In this document: piece by piece, positions 6,068 to 13,230 of the stretch
How positions within the stretch are numbered: position 1 is the first letter of the stretch
How the letters are laid out: every line of letters begins with the position of its first letter
Assembly (NCBI GenBank): GCA_011524615.1
Contig: WTJZ01000119.1
Span: forward strand, 1 to 13,975
DNA: 13,975 bases
DNA from: Akkermansiaceae bacterium
GTDB lineage: Bacteria > Verrucomicrobiota > Verrucomicrobiia > Verrucomicrobiales > Akkermansiaceae
Direction: 5' to 3'
Made by a program: the position numbers and the translations under genes
The notes under the pieces: model-generated
What the model was told of the DNA's origin: nothing
The model's input: the letters and a program-made list of their open reading frames with translations, nothing else
Databases searched by the model: none

Positions 6068-7915
6068 ATGCAAAACATTATTACAGTACTAAGAAATAGT
6101 AGAGCTTTTGTTCTTTCTGCCGCACTGGGCGCTGGGGCGTGCTATGCGGAGTTTGCTTCAAGTGTGGCAGAGCATGATCAATATGTACGTCTCTCACAGG
6201 CTTCTCATTTCCTTTCCCAAGCGTCGATGGGGGGAACAGTGGAAGGGATTAATGCGTTGGCCGCTCGAATCGGTGAGATTGGACACATCCCTGCTTGTGA
6301 AGAATGGATCGATAATCAGTTCCTCATAGCGAGAGCGCAAACGATCACAAGCTTAGGCACGGCAATAGTCTCGGGAGACGCGAGTCATCGAGATACATCA
6401 GGATCACTGATTAATGGCTCGGGTCAGAACCGTACTGGCTATAAGGCATGGTGGAATCAGGCTGTGAACTGTGAAGATCAATTACGGTTCCGTATGGGAT
6501 GGGCGTTAAGTCAGATTTTTGTCGTATCGGACAACTACTGGCAGGGGCTGGATAATCGTGCTGGTCGCTGGAAGGGGCACACGCTCTATTACGATACATT
6601 ACTAGGGGGGGCATTCAGCTCGCATCGTGAAATCCTCGAGGATGTGACTTACCACTCAATGATGGGCGTGTGGCTGTCTCACTCGGGCAATGCTAAAGGT
6701 GACCCTGCAGCCAACAGTGTGCCGGATCAAAACTATGCACGTGAGATCATGCAACTCTTCTCGGTCGGGATCTATGCTCAGGATGCATCAGGGAAGTATA
6801 TTCTGAACTACGATAACATCCCTGTAGAGAACTACGATCAAGATGATATCTTGCAGTTCTCCAATGTTTTTACTGGTTTGGCGATTTCGGATTCGAGAGG
6901 GTTCTTAAATAAGAGTAATACCTTGATTTCTCCTGGTACACCGATGCGTGCCTACAATGATTATCATGACACGACGGAAAAGAAGCTGCTCAATGGGACG
7001 GTACTGCCTGCTGGGCAAACGACGAACCAAGATGTCCGAGCTGCTCTCGATAACCTAAGCTCACATCCTAGTACTGCTCCTTATTTTACTCGCTTATTGA
7101 TCAAACGCCTGACGAGTTCCAATCCATCTCACGACTACATCAAGCGTGTGACCGATGCCTGGTATGGTGAAGCGCCATACGGAACAGAGAAGGAAGGGGA
7201 CTTCAAAGCTGTCTTAAAGGCGATCCTCTTAGACCCTGAAGCTCGTGAAGCCATTAGTTATACACATGATGGATCGGTTACCCGCATTAGCGCGAATGAC
7301 CCTCTGCGCGGTAAAATTAAGGAGCCTATTCTACGGATGGCACAATTCTACCGCCTGATGGACCCTTATGCAGATAATATTGTGCAGGGAGATGGGATCC
7401 TTCGTATTCATACGATTGCTCAGACGGCGGCTCAGTTCCCGATCAATGCGGATACCGTGTTCAACTACTATACGGAGAACTATGCGCCTACAGATGGTCC
7501 TATTGGAGTGTATACGACGGATTACACGATCAACAATCCGTATGAACCTGCATACGAAGTCACGGCGCCAGAGGCTCAGTACATCGGACAGTTCTTGATC
7601 TCTGATTTTGAAGTGTTTCACCGATTGGTGAGTAGGTCGGAATATGATGTGCAGGACTCGTACAACTCTGGTCACGTGATTCATGAAGTGATTCCAGACT
7701 TAGGACATCTTGATGAAATCAAGGCAGGGCTTTTCGCGAGTGATGAAGAGTTATTACGACACCTTGATACGATGCTCTGCCATGGGTGTCTACCGTATGA
7801 ACTCGTCCAGAGTATCTTAACAAATATTGATACAGAGAATGGAACTAACAGCGAGCGTCTTGGACTCGTACTAGGTGCTATCTTCCAGTCCCCAGCGTAC
7901 AGCGTGAGCCTCTAA
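6068..7915 (+). CDS. DUF1800 family exported protein
   Basis: From the ATG at 6068 the product has 615 residues. It opens with a Sec signal peptide: Arg9 and Arg12, a hydrophobic core, and a CYA cleavage site after residue 27. An in-frame TTG at 6005 would add 21 polar residues before this signal and lies between the candidate -35 and -10 boxes, so I prefer 6068, although no Shine-Dalgarno sequence is visible. The DUF1800 hallmarks are LSQASHFLSQAS near residue 42, WALSQIFVVS (145-154), and the strongly conserved NYAREIMQLFSVGIY (222-236), followed by DQDDILQFSNVFTGL. The biochemical function of DUF1800 is not established. Its genes commonly sit directly before a DUF1501 gene, as here with an 11-nt gap, which indicates that the two proteins act together outside the cytoplasm. 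This is the first gene of the secreted operon. Confidence 0.9.
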   Translation: MQNIITVLRNSRAFVLSAALGAGACYAEFASSVAEHDQYVRLSQASHFLSQASMGGTVEGINALAARIGEIGHIPACEEWIDNQFLIARAQTITSLGTAIVSGDASHRDTSGSLINGSGQNRTGYKAWWNQAVNCEDQLRFRMGWALSQIFVVSDNYWQGLDNRAGRWKGHTLYYDTLLGGAFSSHREILEDVTYHSMMGVWLSHSGNAKGDPAANSVPDQNYAREIMQLFSVGIYAQDASGKYILNYDNIPVENYDQDDILQFSNVFTGLAISDSRGFLNKSNTLISPGTPMRAYNDYHDTTEKKLLNGTVLPAGQTTNQDVRAALDNLSSHPSTAPYFTRLLIKRLTSSNPSHDYIKRVTDAWYGEAPYGTEKEGDFKAVLKAILLDPEAREAISYTHDGSVTRISANDPLRGKIKEPILRMAQFYRLMDPYADNIVQGDGILRIHTIAQTAAQFPINADTVFNYYTENYAPTDGPIGVYTTDYTINNPYEPAYEVTAPEAQYIGQFLISDFEVFHRLVSRSEYDVQDSYNSGHVIHEVIPDLGHLDEIKAGLFASDEELLRHLDTMLCHGCLPYELVQSILTNIDTENGTNSERLGLVLGAIFQSPAYSVSL

Positions 7916-7926
7916 GGAAACGATAA

Positions 7927-9393
7927 ATGAATATGAGAACAAACAAATTATTTAACAGACGGAAAACGCGCCGCGAGTTTCTCGGGGATTGTGGAAAGAT
8001 GACAGGCATTGGAGCGATGTCCTCCATGATCAATCTCTCGATGACTAATAAGGTGATGGCTCAGCGTACACCAGCGGACTTTGCGGGGGACTACAAGGCG
8101 ATCGTCTGCATCTTCCTTGGGGGAGGGAATGACTCCTTTAACATGCTCACGCCTAGTGATACTAAGGCGAGTACGGTAATCGAGGGGAATACGGAATATG
8201 ATGACTATCTCGAGTCGAGAGGCCGGATTAGTATCGCGGCGGATTCTATGATCGATATCACCACCAATAGCGGTGAAGACTATCATGTGCATTACAGCAT
8301 GCCTGAAGTGGTCGATATGTTTAATGCTGGTGATCTCAGCTTTCTCGCCAATGTGGGAACTATGGTGGAGCCAATTACTAAGGCTCAATATCAGAATGGT
8401 TCTCGCGAACGACCTATTGCTCTTGCTTCTCACTTTGATCAGAGTAAGCAGTGGCAAAACTCGGTGCCTAATATGAGAGCGGGGAGTCTCGCGGGTACGG
8501 GGTGGATCGGGAGAATGTCTGAGATTCTGAATGATACTGCGAACAATGGCGCGACGCTGAATGCAAACCTCTCACCAGGAGGAAACAATTTGGTACAAAC
8601 CTCTGCCTCCTCACGTCCTTTACCGCTCGTAGGTGGGGCGAAGGGGTTCGATCAATATAATGCTAAGCTAGATCTGAAGCAAGTGATCGATGATGATCTC
8701 GAACTACAGTACGCTTCTATTCTACAGAATCACTATAATCACATACGTCAAACCTCTGTAGGTAACAATAACGCGCTCGAACTTGTAGAGAGAGAGACGG
8801 AGATTAATACGGTCTTCCCTGGTTACGATGAAGAGACTGGGCAATATAGTAATCCGATCTCATCTCAGCTGATTCAAATTGTGAAGTATATCAAATCACA
8901 GGCACAGTTTGGGCATCAGCGCCAGACCTTCTATGTGAGCTTTGGGGGGTGGGATGCTCATACTCGCACGCTCGCAAGTTCACAGACCAAGTTGGCCCAA
9001 TTGTCACAAGGGATGGCGGCCTTTAATGAGGCTCTGAAGGAGATCGGTTACCATGATAAGGTGATTACCTACACCGCCTCCGACTTTGGGCGTAACCTGT
9101 ATACTAATGGAACCGGGTCGAATCATGGTTGGGGCGGAAATCACATGCTGATGGGAGGACCTATCAATGGGGGAGAAGTCCTAGGACAATACCCTAGTCT
9201 CTCTCTCTATGGGGATAATATGGTCAATGCTGGTACAGCAGTTCCGACGACATCGGTGGACGAGCTGCATGCTAGTATAGCGTCTTGGTTTGGGGTCAAC
9301 AATGACAGTGAGATGGAAGCGATACTTCCAAACATTCGTAACTTCTGGGCTGCTGGTCAGGCCGGCACCCCAATCTCTAACTTCTTAGCCTAA
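7927..9393 (+). CDS. DUF1501 family protein exported by the Tat pathway
   Basis: This is a 488-residue protein with a twin-arginine signal: RRKTRREFLG (11-20) contains the Tat motif with Arg15-Arg16 and Phe-Leu. It is followed by a weakly hydrophobic stretch ending near AQ (45-46). Tat export implies folding, often with a cofactor or metal, before transport. DUF1501 belongs to the alkaline phosphatase/sulfatase clan. Matching features are FLGGGNDSFN (63-72), FYVSFGGWDAHTR (335-347) and SDFGRN (385-390), then GSNHGWGGNHMLMGG (397-411), with Asp and His residues placed like metal ligands. Actual catalysis is unproven for the family. A good Shine-Dalgarno (AGGA, 7915-7918) overlaps the upstream stop codon and lies 8 nt before the ATG; a second ATG at 7933 is less well spaced. 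The tight packing with the DUF1800 gene supports a shared function. Confidence 0.92.
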   Translation: MNMRTNKLFNRRKTRREFLGDCGKMTGIGAMSSMINLSMTNKVMAQRTPADFAGDYKAIVCIFLGGGNDSFNMLTPSDTKASTVIEGNTEYDDYLESRGRISIAADSMIDITTNSGEDYHVHYSMPEVVDMFNAGDLSFLANVGTMVEPITKAQYQNGSRERPIALASHFDQSKQWQNSVPNMRAGSLAGTGWIGRMSEILNDTANNGATLNANLSPGGNNLVQTSASSRPLPLVGGAKGFDQYNAKLDLKQVIDDDLELQYASILQNHYNHIRQTSVGNNNALELVERETEINTVFPGYDEETGQYSNPISSQLIQIVKYIKSQAQFGHQRQTFYVSFGGWDAHTRTLASSQTKLAQLSQGMAAFNEALKEIGYHDKVITYTASDFGRNLYTNGTGSNHGWGGNHMLMGGPINGGEVLGQYPSLSLYGDNMVNAGTAVPTTSVDELHASIASWFGVNNDSEMEAILPNIRNFWAAGQAGTPISNFLA

Positions 9394-9400
9394 TACGATT

Positions 9401-11623
9401 ATGATGACATTACAGTATAAACTGATTTCATTGGGGATAGCACTGGGGCTCTCGGGAGCAACTGCAACGGAACTACGGTTCGAAAGCCATGGGGTTATCC
9501 ACTCAGATCGCCAATTCTATACAGGCCACTTTGACCCGATTACGTTTACGACGACTTACGAGAATATTGATACGTCAGGCTTATCCTTCAATGTGAATGT
9601 ATCCTGTATCGTGGTTAAGGACTTCTATGAGAGTGCGTCCACTGCGCGAGGTGCTGGAGAGAGTGGAACCTTTGTTCGTACCGTCACTGATAGTAACTCA
9701 GGAGTGGTGAGTGCGGGAGAGACTGCTCATAGTCAGAATAGTGGGGCTACCGAAACAGCTCTGGGTTCTGTGGAGACAGATGACCTGATCTTCAATCTAG
9801 AGGATGATACGTATGTGAGCGATGGGATGAGCTTCACGATCTCTGGGGCGGATCTTCTTTTTAGTATTCCGACAGCTCTAGATCTGCCCGACTATGGCGT
9901 CTATGAGGTCTATCTTACGAATGATGTTGGAGAGCAGCTCTCCGATGTACAGCTCGTCACATTCGGGACACCTGAGAGAGAGGTCGAATACCTAGCGGGG
10001 TATGACTTTGATAATGGAGAGGGGGTTCCAAGTGCCGCTGTGACTTACACACAGCAGAATATCATCGCTAGTGACTATACAGTGGGTGCTGGCTTGAATC
10101 AGGTCATTACTAATGGAGGTAATGGGCTGTCAGCTCGTTTAGATGCGGATGGGAATCGTTTCGGTACCGCGAATCCTATTTCCTTCGGGGGATCTCGAGC
10201 TGACTTTGGCTTTGCAGATCAGGATAATGCGGATAATCTGACGAAAGCGATTACGGATCAGGACTACATGACATTCACGATCGAACCGAGTGGAATCTAT
10301 GCTATAAACCTGTCGAGCTTAACCTTCCGATCACGAGTGAACCACGTCGGGAACGCAGCAGAGCGTTGGGCACTGTTCTCCTCAGTGAATGGCTTTGCAG
10401 AGGAAAGTGTCATTGCAACAGGGAGCACCACACAGACTGGAACCTATGTAGGCCATGAAGTAGATCTATCGAATACGGAATATCAAGGGCTAGAAGAGGC
10501 GATCACCTTTAGGCTCTATATCTATGGCGGTAATAATACATCCTCCTCAGCTACCTTATTCGATAAGGTAATGGTAAAGGGGGCGACCTCTGCGCGTAAT
10601 ATTCTAGCGGGGTATGACTTTGACCTGGGAGACGGGACCCCGACCACAGAGGCGACGTTCGTTGATGGCCGTATCATAGCGAGTGAATATGGAGTTGGGG
10701 CAGGTCTGAATGCCATTGTTGATAGTTCAGGAAATTCCCTGACAAACAACTTGGATGCGAGTGGGGATGTCTTTGGTACGGCGACAGCCCGTTCCTTTGG
10801 GGGGGCTCGATCCACCTTTGGTTTTGCGGATATGAACAATAATGCGAACCTGACATCTGCTATCGTCAATGAAGACTACATGACCTTTACGCTGACGCCC
10901 AGAACGGTATATGCATTAGATCTTACAGAGCTATCCTTCCGTTGTAAGACAAACCATCTTGGGAACGGCGCGGAGCATTGGGCAGTCTTTTCTTCTATCG
11001 GAGGCTTTACCGAAGATGCGGTGATTACTTCTGGATCGATTAGTCAAACTGGAGCTTATGAGAACTTCATTATTGATCTCACTGGGAGCGGGTTCCAGCG
11101 TATCACTGAACCAGTGACCTTCCGTATATACATTTATGGAGGCAATAGTACTTCAAGCTCTGCGACCTTGTATGACAAGATTTTGTTGAAGGGGGCGGCT
11201 TCTGCGATGCCAGCAGCAGGTTATCGTGCGTGGCTGGTCAGTAATGAGATGAGCTTTGACTCTAGTGATCCTGAGCAATCAGATCATGACACTGATGGGG
11301 TGGAGAATGTAGTAGAATACGTGTTCGGAGGGAATCCGCGTCGAAGTGATCGCCCCACCCACCGCCTGCGCCTAGAGCGCGTTGGGAGAACGCTCAACTT
11401 CCGACGGAATTCGCGCTCTGCTCATGACACAAAGCAGGTAGTGGAATATAGTGCTGACCTACAGACCTGGCATGAGCTGGCGGAGGTAGATGCCCCGATT
11501 CCCGACGGAATGGTAACAGTGGAGTCTGAGTCGACAGATACCGACCTTGTTACCGTAGATCTCTCTTCTATACCTGAAGATCGTTGCCTCTTTGTTCGCC
11601 TAGCAGTGACTTACGAGGAATAG
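9401..11623 (+). CDS. Large exported protein with two tandem 204-residue beta-rich modules
   Basis: This is a 740-residue protein with a signal peptide ending around ATA (20-23). Residues about 24-197 are a Thr/Ser-rich beta-type region with no recognised family. Two modules of equal length follow without gaps, residues 198-401 and about 402-605. Each begins LAGYDFD and contains GAGLN, FGTA, SFGG, FGFAD, DYMTFT, NH.GN..E.WA.FSS, and a closing IYGG.(N/S)TSSSATL.DK. They resemble the beta-sandwich modules of verrucomicrobial surface proteins; carbohydrate or protein binding is inferred. The C-terminus has an acidic Asp-rich stretch, SDHDTDGVENVVEYVFGGNP (starting near 627), a calcium-binding-like linker common at the ends of secreted proteins in this phylum. 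The ATG (9401, or the adjacent 9404) lies 7 nt after the DUF1501 stop with no Shine-Dalgarno sequence, so coupling is likely. No transmembrane anchor or sorting tail is visible, so it is probably released or bound non-covalently. Confidence 0.85.
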   Translation: MMTLQYKLISLGIALGLSGATATELRFESHGVIHSDRQFYTGHFDPITFTTTYENIDTSGLSFNVNVSCIVVKDFYESASTARGAGESGTFVRTVTDSNSGVVSAGETAHSQNSGATETALGSVETDDLIFNLEDDTYVSDGMSFTISGADLLFSIPTALDLPDYGVYEVYLTNDVGEQLSDVQLVTFGTPEREVEYLAGYDFDNGEGVPSAAVTYTQQNIIASDYTVGAGLNQVITNGGNGLSARLDADGNRFGTANPISFGGSRADFGFADQDNADNLTKAITDQDYMTFTIEPSGIYAINLSSLTFRSRVNHVGNAAERWALFSSVNGFAEESVIATGSTTQTGTYVGHEVDLSNTEYQGLEEAITFRLYIYGGNNTSSSATLFDKVMVKGATSARNILAGYDFDLGDGTPTTEATFVDGRIIASEYGVGAGLNAIVDSSGNSLTNNLDASGDVFGTATARSFGGARSTFGFADMNNNANLTSAIVNEDYMTFTLTPRTVYALDLTELSFRCKTNHLGNGAEHWAVFSSIGGFTEDAVITSGSISQTGAYENFIIDLTGSGFQRITEPVTFRIYIYGGNSTSSSATLYDKILLKGAASAMPAAGYRAWLVSNEMSFDSSDPEQSDHDTDGVENVVEYVFGGNPRRSDRPTHRLRLERVGRTLNFRRNSRSAHDTKQVVEYSADLQTWHELAEVDAPIPDGMVTVESESTDTDLVTVDLSSIPEDRCLFVRLAVTYEE
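9992..11215 (+). repeat. Tandem in-gene duplication, two units of 612 bp
   Basis: The same 20-bp sequence, CTAGCGGGGTATGACTTTGA, begins both units (9992-10011 and 10604-10623), exactly 612 bp apart (204 codons). The protein modules align without gaps and are more than half identical by eye, while most other DNA positions have diverged. This indicates an old duplication whose first codons stayed fixed or were homogenised. Confidence 0.8.
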
Positions 11624-11649
11624 CCTACGCATGATGCGCCCACCTTTCA

Positions 11650-11690
11650 GCTACTTACTAAGCACCTTATCGTTCAGGACGGTGAGTAGC
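11650..11690 (+). promoter_or_regulatory. Possible RNA stem-loop between the repeat-protein gene and the PEP-CTERM gene
   Basis: Bases 11650-11659 (GCTACTTACT) can pair with 11681-11690 (GGTGAGTAGC) over 10 positions, two of them G-U, around a 21-nt loop. The 98-nt gap has no T-tract after the stem, so it is not a standard terminator. It may tune expression of the two distal genes or mark a processing site. I see no convincing promoter hexamers in the gap. Confidence 0.28.
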
Positions 11691-11721
11691 ACGTATTCAT
11701 CCATGATATCGATACTACATA

Positions 11722-12390
11722 ATGACTAAGCGACTACAACTAACCAGAGCTCTATGCGTTTTGTATACCTCGAGTGTGGTAGGGAGCGCCACAGTTCTTT
11801 ACGATGAGAATATAGGTGGGCAAGTTTCCTCTGGTACTCCGAATGCAGACTTTTCTCTATTGTTGTCCCCCTCAGACTTGGGTGCTCTCTCTTTAGGGGA
11901 TAACACTGTCATCGGTACGACAAACTCTGAGGGCGTTACAGTGGGAGATTTTTTCAGCTTTGATGTCCCTATTGGGATGCACCTCTCTCATTTCTATGTT
12001 GATGATATGGGATATGCCTTCGACGCAAATGGTGATGAGCGTTTTCAGTTTCACTTTATCGCCTTAGATGACGGGAGAGAGCTCAGCTTTGTTCAACCGG
12101 GGAATACGGCACTCTTTGCTTCGCTCATCGAGGCTGCAGAAGTAGAGGTCGCTAACAGCGAGGGAGCTCCCAAAGATCTACTCGTAGATTATGCTAGTGG
12201 CGGCCAATATGGAGCAGGGCTGTCGGCACCATTGTCTGCAGGTACCTATAATGTCTTCTTCCAAGAGACGAGTGGCACTCCTATTTCCTATGAATTTCGT
12301 TTCGTGACTGAACTGGTTCCAGAGCCCAGCACTAGCTTACTCTTAGCTCTTTCCTCCCTCTTTATTTTATCCAGACGATCTAAATACTAA
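11722..12390 (+). CDS. PEP-CTERM sorting-domain protein
   Basis: This is a 222-residue exported protein. The N-terminus has Lys3, Arg4 and Arg9 followed by a hydrophobic stretch ending near GSA (21-23), a Sec signal. The body is beta-rich, with patterns such as FFSFDVPIGMHLSHFYVDDM and a late SAGTYNVFFQETSG common to small PEP-CTERM proteins. The C-terminus is a complete sorting signal: VPEPS (199-203), a hydrophobic span of about 15 residues, then RRSKY at the end. In this family an exosortase recognises the PEP motif and processes the protein for surface or extracellular-polymer attachment; the exosortase gene is not in this window. The next gene starts 4 nt after the stop, so the two are co-transcribed. 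No Shine-Dalgarno sequence is visible. The specific role is unknown. Confidence 0.88.
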   Translation: MTKRLQLTRALCVLYTSSVVGSATVLYDENIGGQVSSGTPNADFSLLLSPSDLGALSLGDNTVIGTTNSEGVTVGDFFSFDVPIGMHLSHFYVDDMGYAFDANGDERFQFHFIALDDGRELSFVQPGNTALFASLIEAAEVEVANSEGAPKDLLVDYASGGQYGAGLSAPLSAGTYNVFFQETSGTPISYEFRFVTELVPEPSTSLLLALSSLFILSRRSKY

Positions 12391-12394
12391 CTGA

Positions 12395-12991
12395 ATGATG
12401 AAAAAAACACTTACGTTCACTCTCATAGTGATATCAATCGTCACCTTGACGTTGTTTAAGAATCTACGCTCCTCTGACTCAACGGTGTCCGCGCAGGAAG
12501 ACTCTGTGCAACAAGAAGTGACTCCTCGTTTTGTGACGCCTCCTAGTCCGGCTCAATTTATTACCATGACAAGAGGGGAGCCTTTTTTGCAAAATGAAGA
12601 GAGCATATCGAATTACCCATTGCAGGCTAATGAATTACCTCTTGAAGGAAAGGTGTTAGAGAATCTGAATATACCCGAGGCTCGAGCATTGGAGGCGTTG
12701 CATGAGTTGTTACATATCTGTGCCTATAATGGGAACAATGGCCAATTGGTAACAGGCTTTACTAATGTCGAGGTCACTAACGGGCTGCTCGGTAACAATG
12801 CCCAAAAAAGAGCGTTCCTCTCCAGTCTACATCCAAGGATCAACCAATATGGAGAACTTGTAGACAGGTGGGAGACACCTTATGAGTTTCACTTTTTATC
12901 CGCGAGACAAGTCGAAATTTTCTCAGCGGGACCAGATCAAGAGCATTCTACTGATGACGATGTGGTCATCATGATGGGGACACAACGATAA
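12395..12991 (+). CDS. Membrane-anchored protein with GspG-like (pseudopilin) C-terminal motif
   Basis: This is a 198-residue protein with one N-terminal membrane helix (about residues 5-21, after MMKK) and an extracytoplasmic body. The C-terminal part (about 125-191) has the signature of a small Verrucomicrobiota family related to the GspG pseudopilin tail: NGLLGNN (129-135), INQYGELVDRWETPYEFHF (149-167) and VEIFSAGPD (173-181), then STDDDV (185-190). The usual WGTPY is WETPY here. The prepilin peptidase motif (Gly-Phe-Thr-Leu-Ile-Glu) is absent, so it is unlikely to be a processed pseudopilin of a type II secretion machine. The acidic end may bind calcium, as in GspG. The start may be either of two adjacent ATGs (12395 or 12398), 4 nt after the PEP-CTERM stop. 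Its role in the operon is unknown. A part in export or surface display is a guess from context. Confidence 0.8.
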   Translation: MMKKTLTFTLIVISIVTLTLFKNLRSSDSTVSAQEDSVQQEVTPRFVTPPSPAQFITMTRGEPFLQNEESISNYPLQANELPLEGKVLENLNIPEARALEALHELLHICAYNGNNGQLVTGFTNVEVTNGLLGNNAQKRAFLSSLHPRINQYGELVDRWETPYEFHFLSARQVEIFSAGPDQEHSTDDDVVIMMGTQR

Positions 12992-13230
12992 AGTCATCTA
13001 GAGGACCCAACATAGATTTCTATTAAATTACTAATTCTCGCCTAATTCATACAAGTGAGGGGATAGTTTGCACATTATGGGTAAGACTTAATGAAGCCTA
13101 TTCTAGTGACTCGTATTTAGTTATGACTTTTTCCTGAAAATATATTATTACTTATATTTTATATTTAAAGGGGTGTTGTGTCTTTTTACCGAGGGGGAGT
13201 GGTTCGTAAGTCGGCAAATGCGAATTACTT
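12992..13230 (+). promoter_or_regulatory. AT-rich leader region before the SGNH gene
   Basis: This 239-nt gap has no convincing coding sequence and no clear terminator after the preceding gene. CTAATTC occurs twice, at 13031-13037 and 13042-13048, one helical turn apart, as possible operator half-sites. A run of A/T at about 13137-13168 contains TATATT elements that could serve as a -10 box, but the -35 side is weak. TTTTC/GAAAA (13129-13133 and 13136-13140) forms a short inverted repeat. I expect a promoter for the next gene here but cannot fix it. Confidence 0.35.

Noticed and set aside
7331..7684. Open frames on both strands (7331-7684 minus, 7368-7598 plus) inside the DUF1800 gene
   Set aside because: Arg/Ile-rich low-complexity products are typical of shifted frames of a real gene.
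7948..8457. Open frame of 169 codons on the minus strand inside the DUF1501 gene
   Set aside because: It lies wholly opposite a well-supported gene, has no recognisable domain, and is rich in Arg, His and Ile as expected of an antisense shadow.
13020..13031. Short ATAGA/TCTAT hairpin after the last operon gene as a terminator
   Set aside because: It is a five-bp A/T-rich stem with a 2-nt loop and no T-tract, so it is unlikely to be stable.
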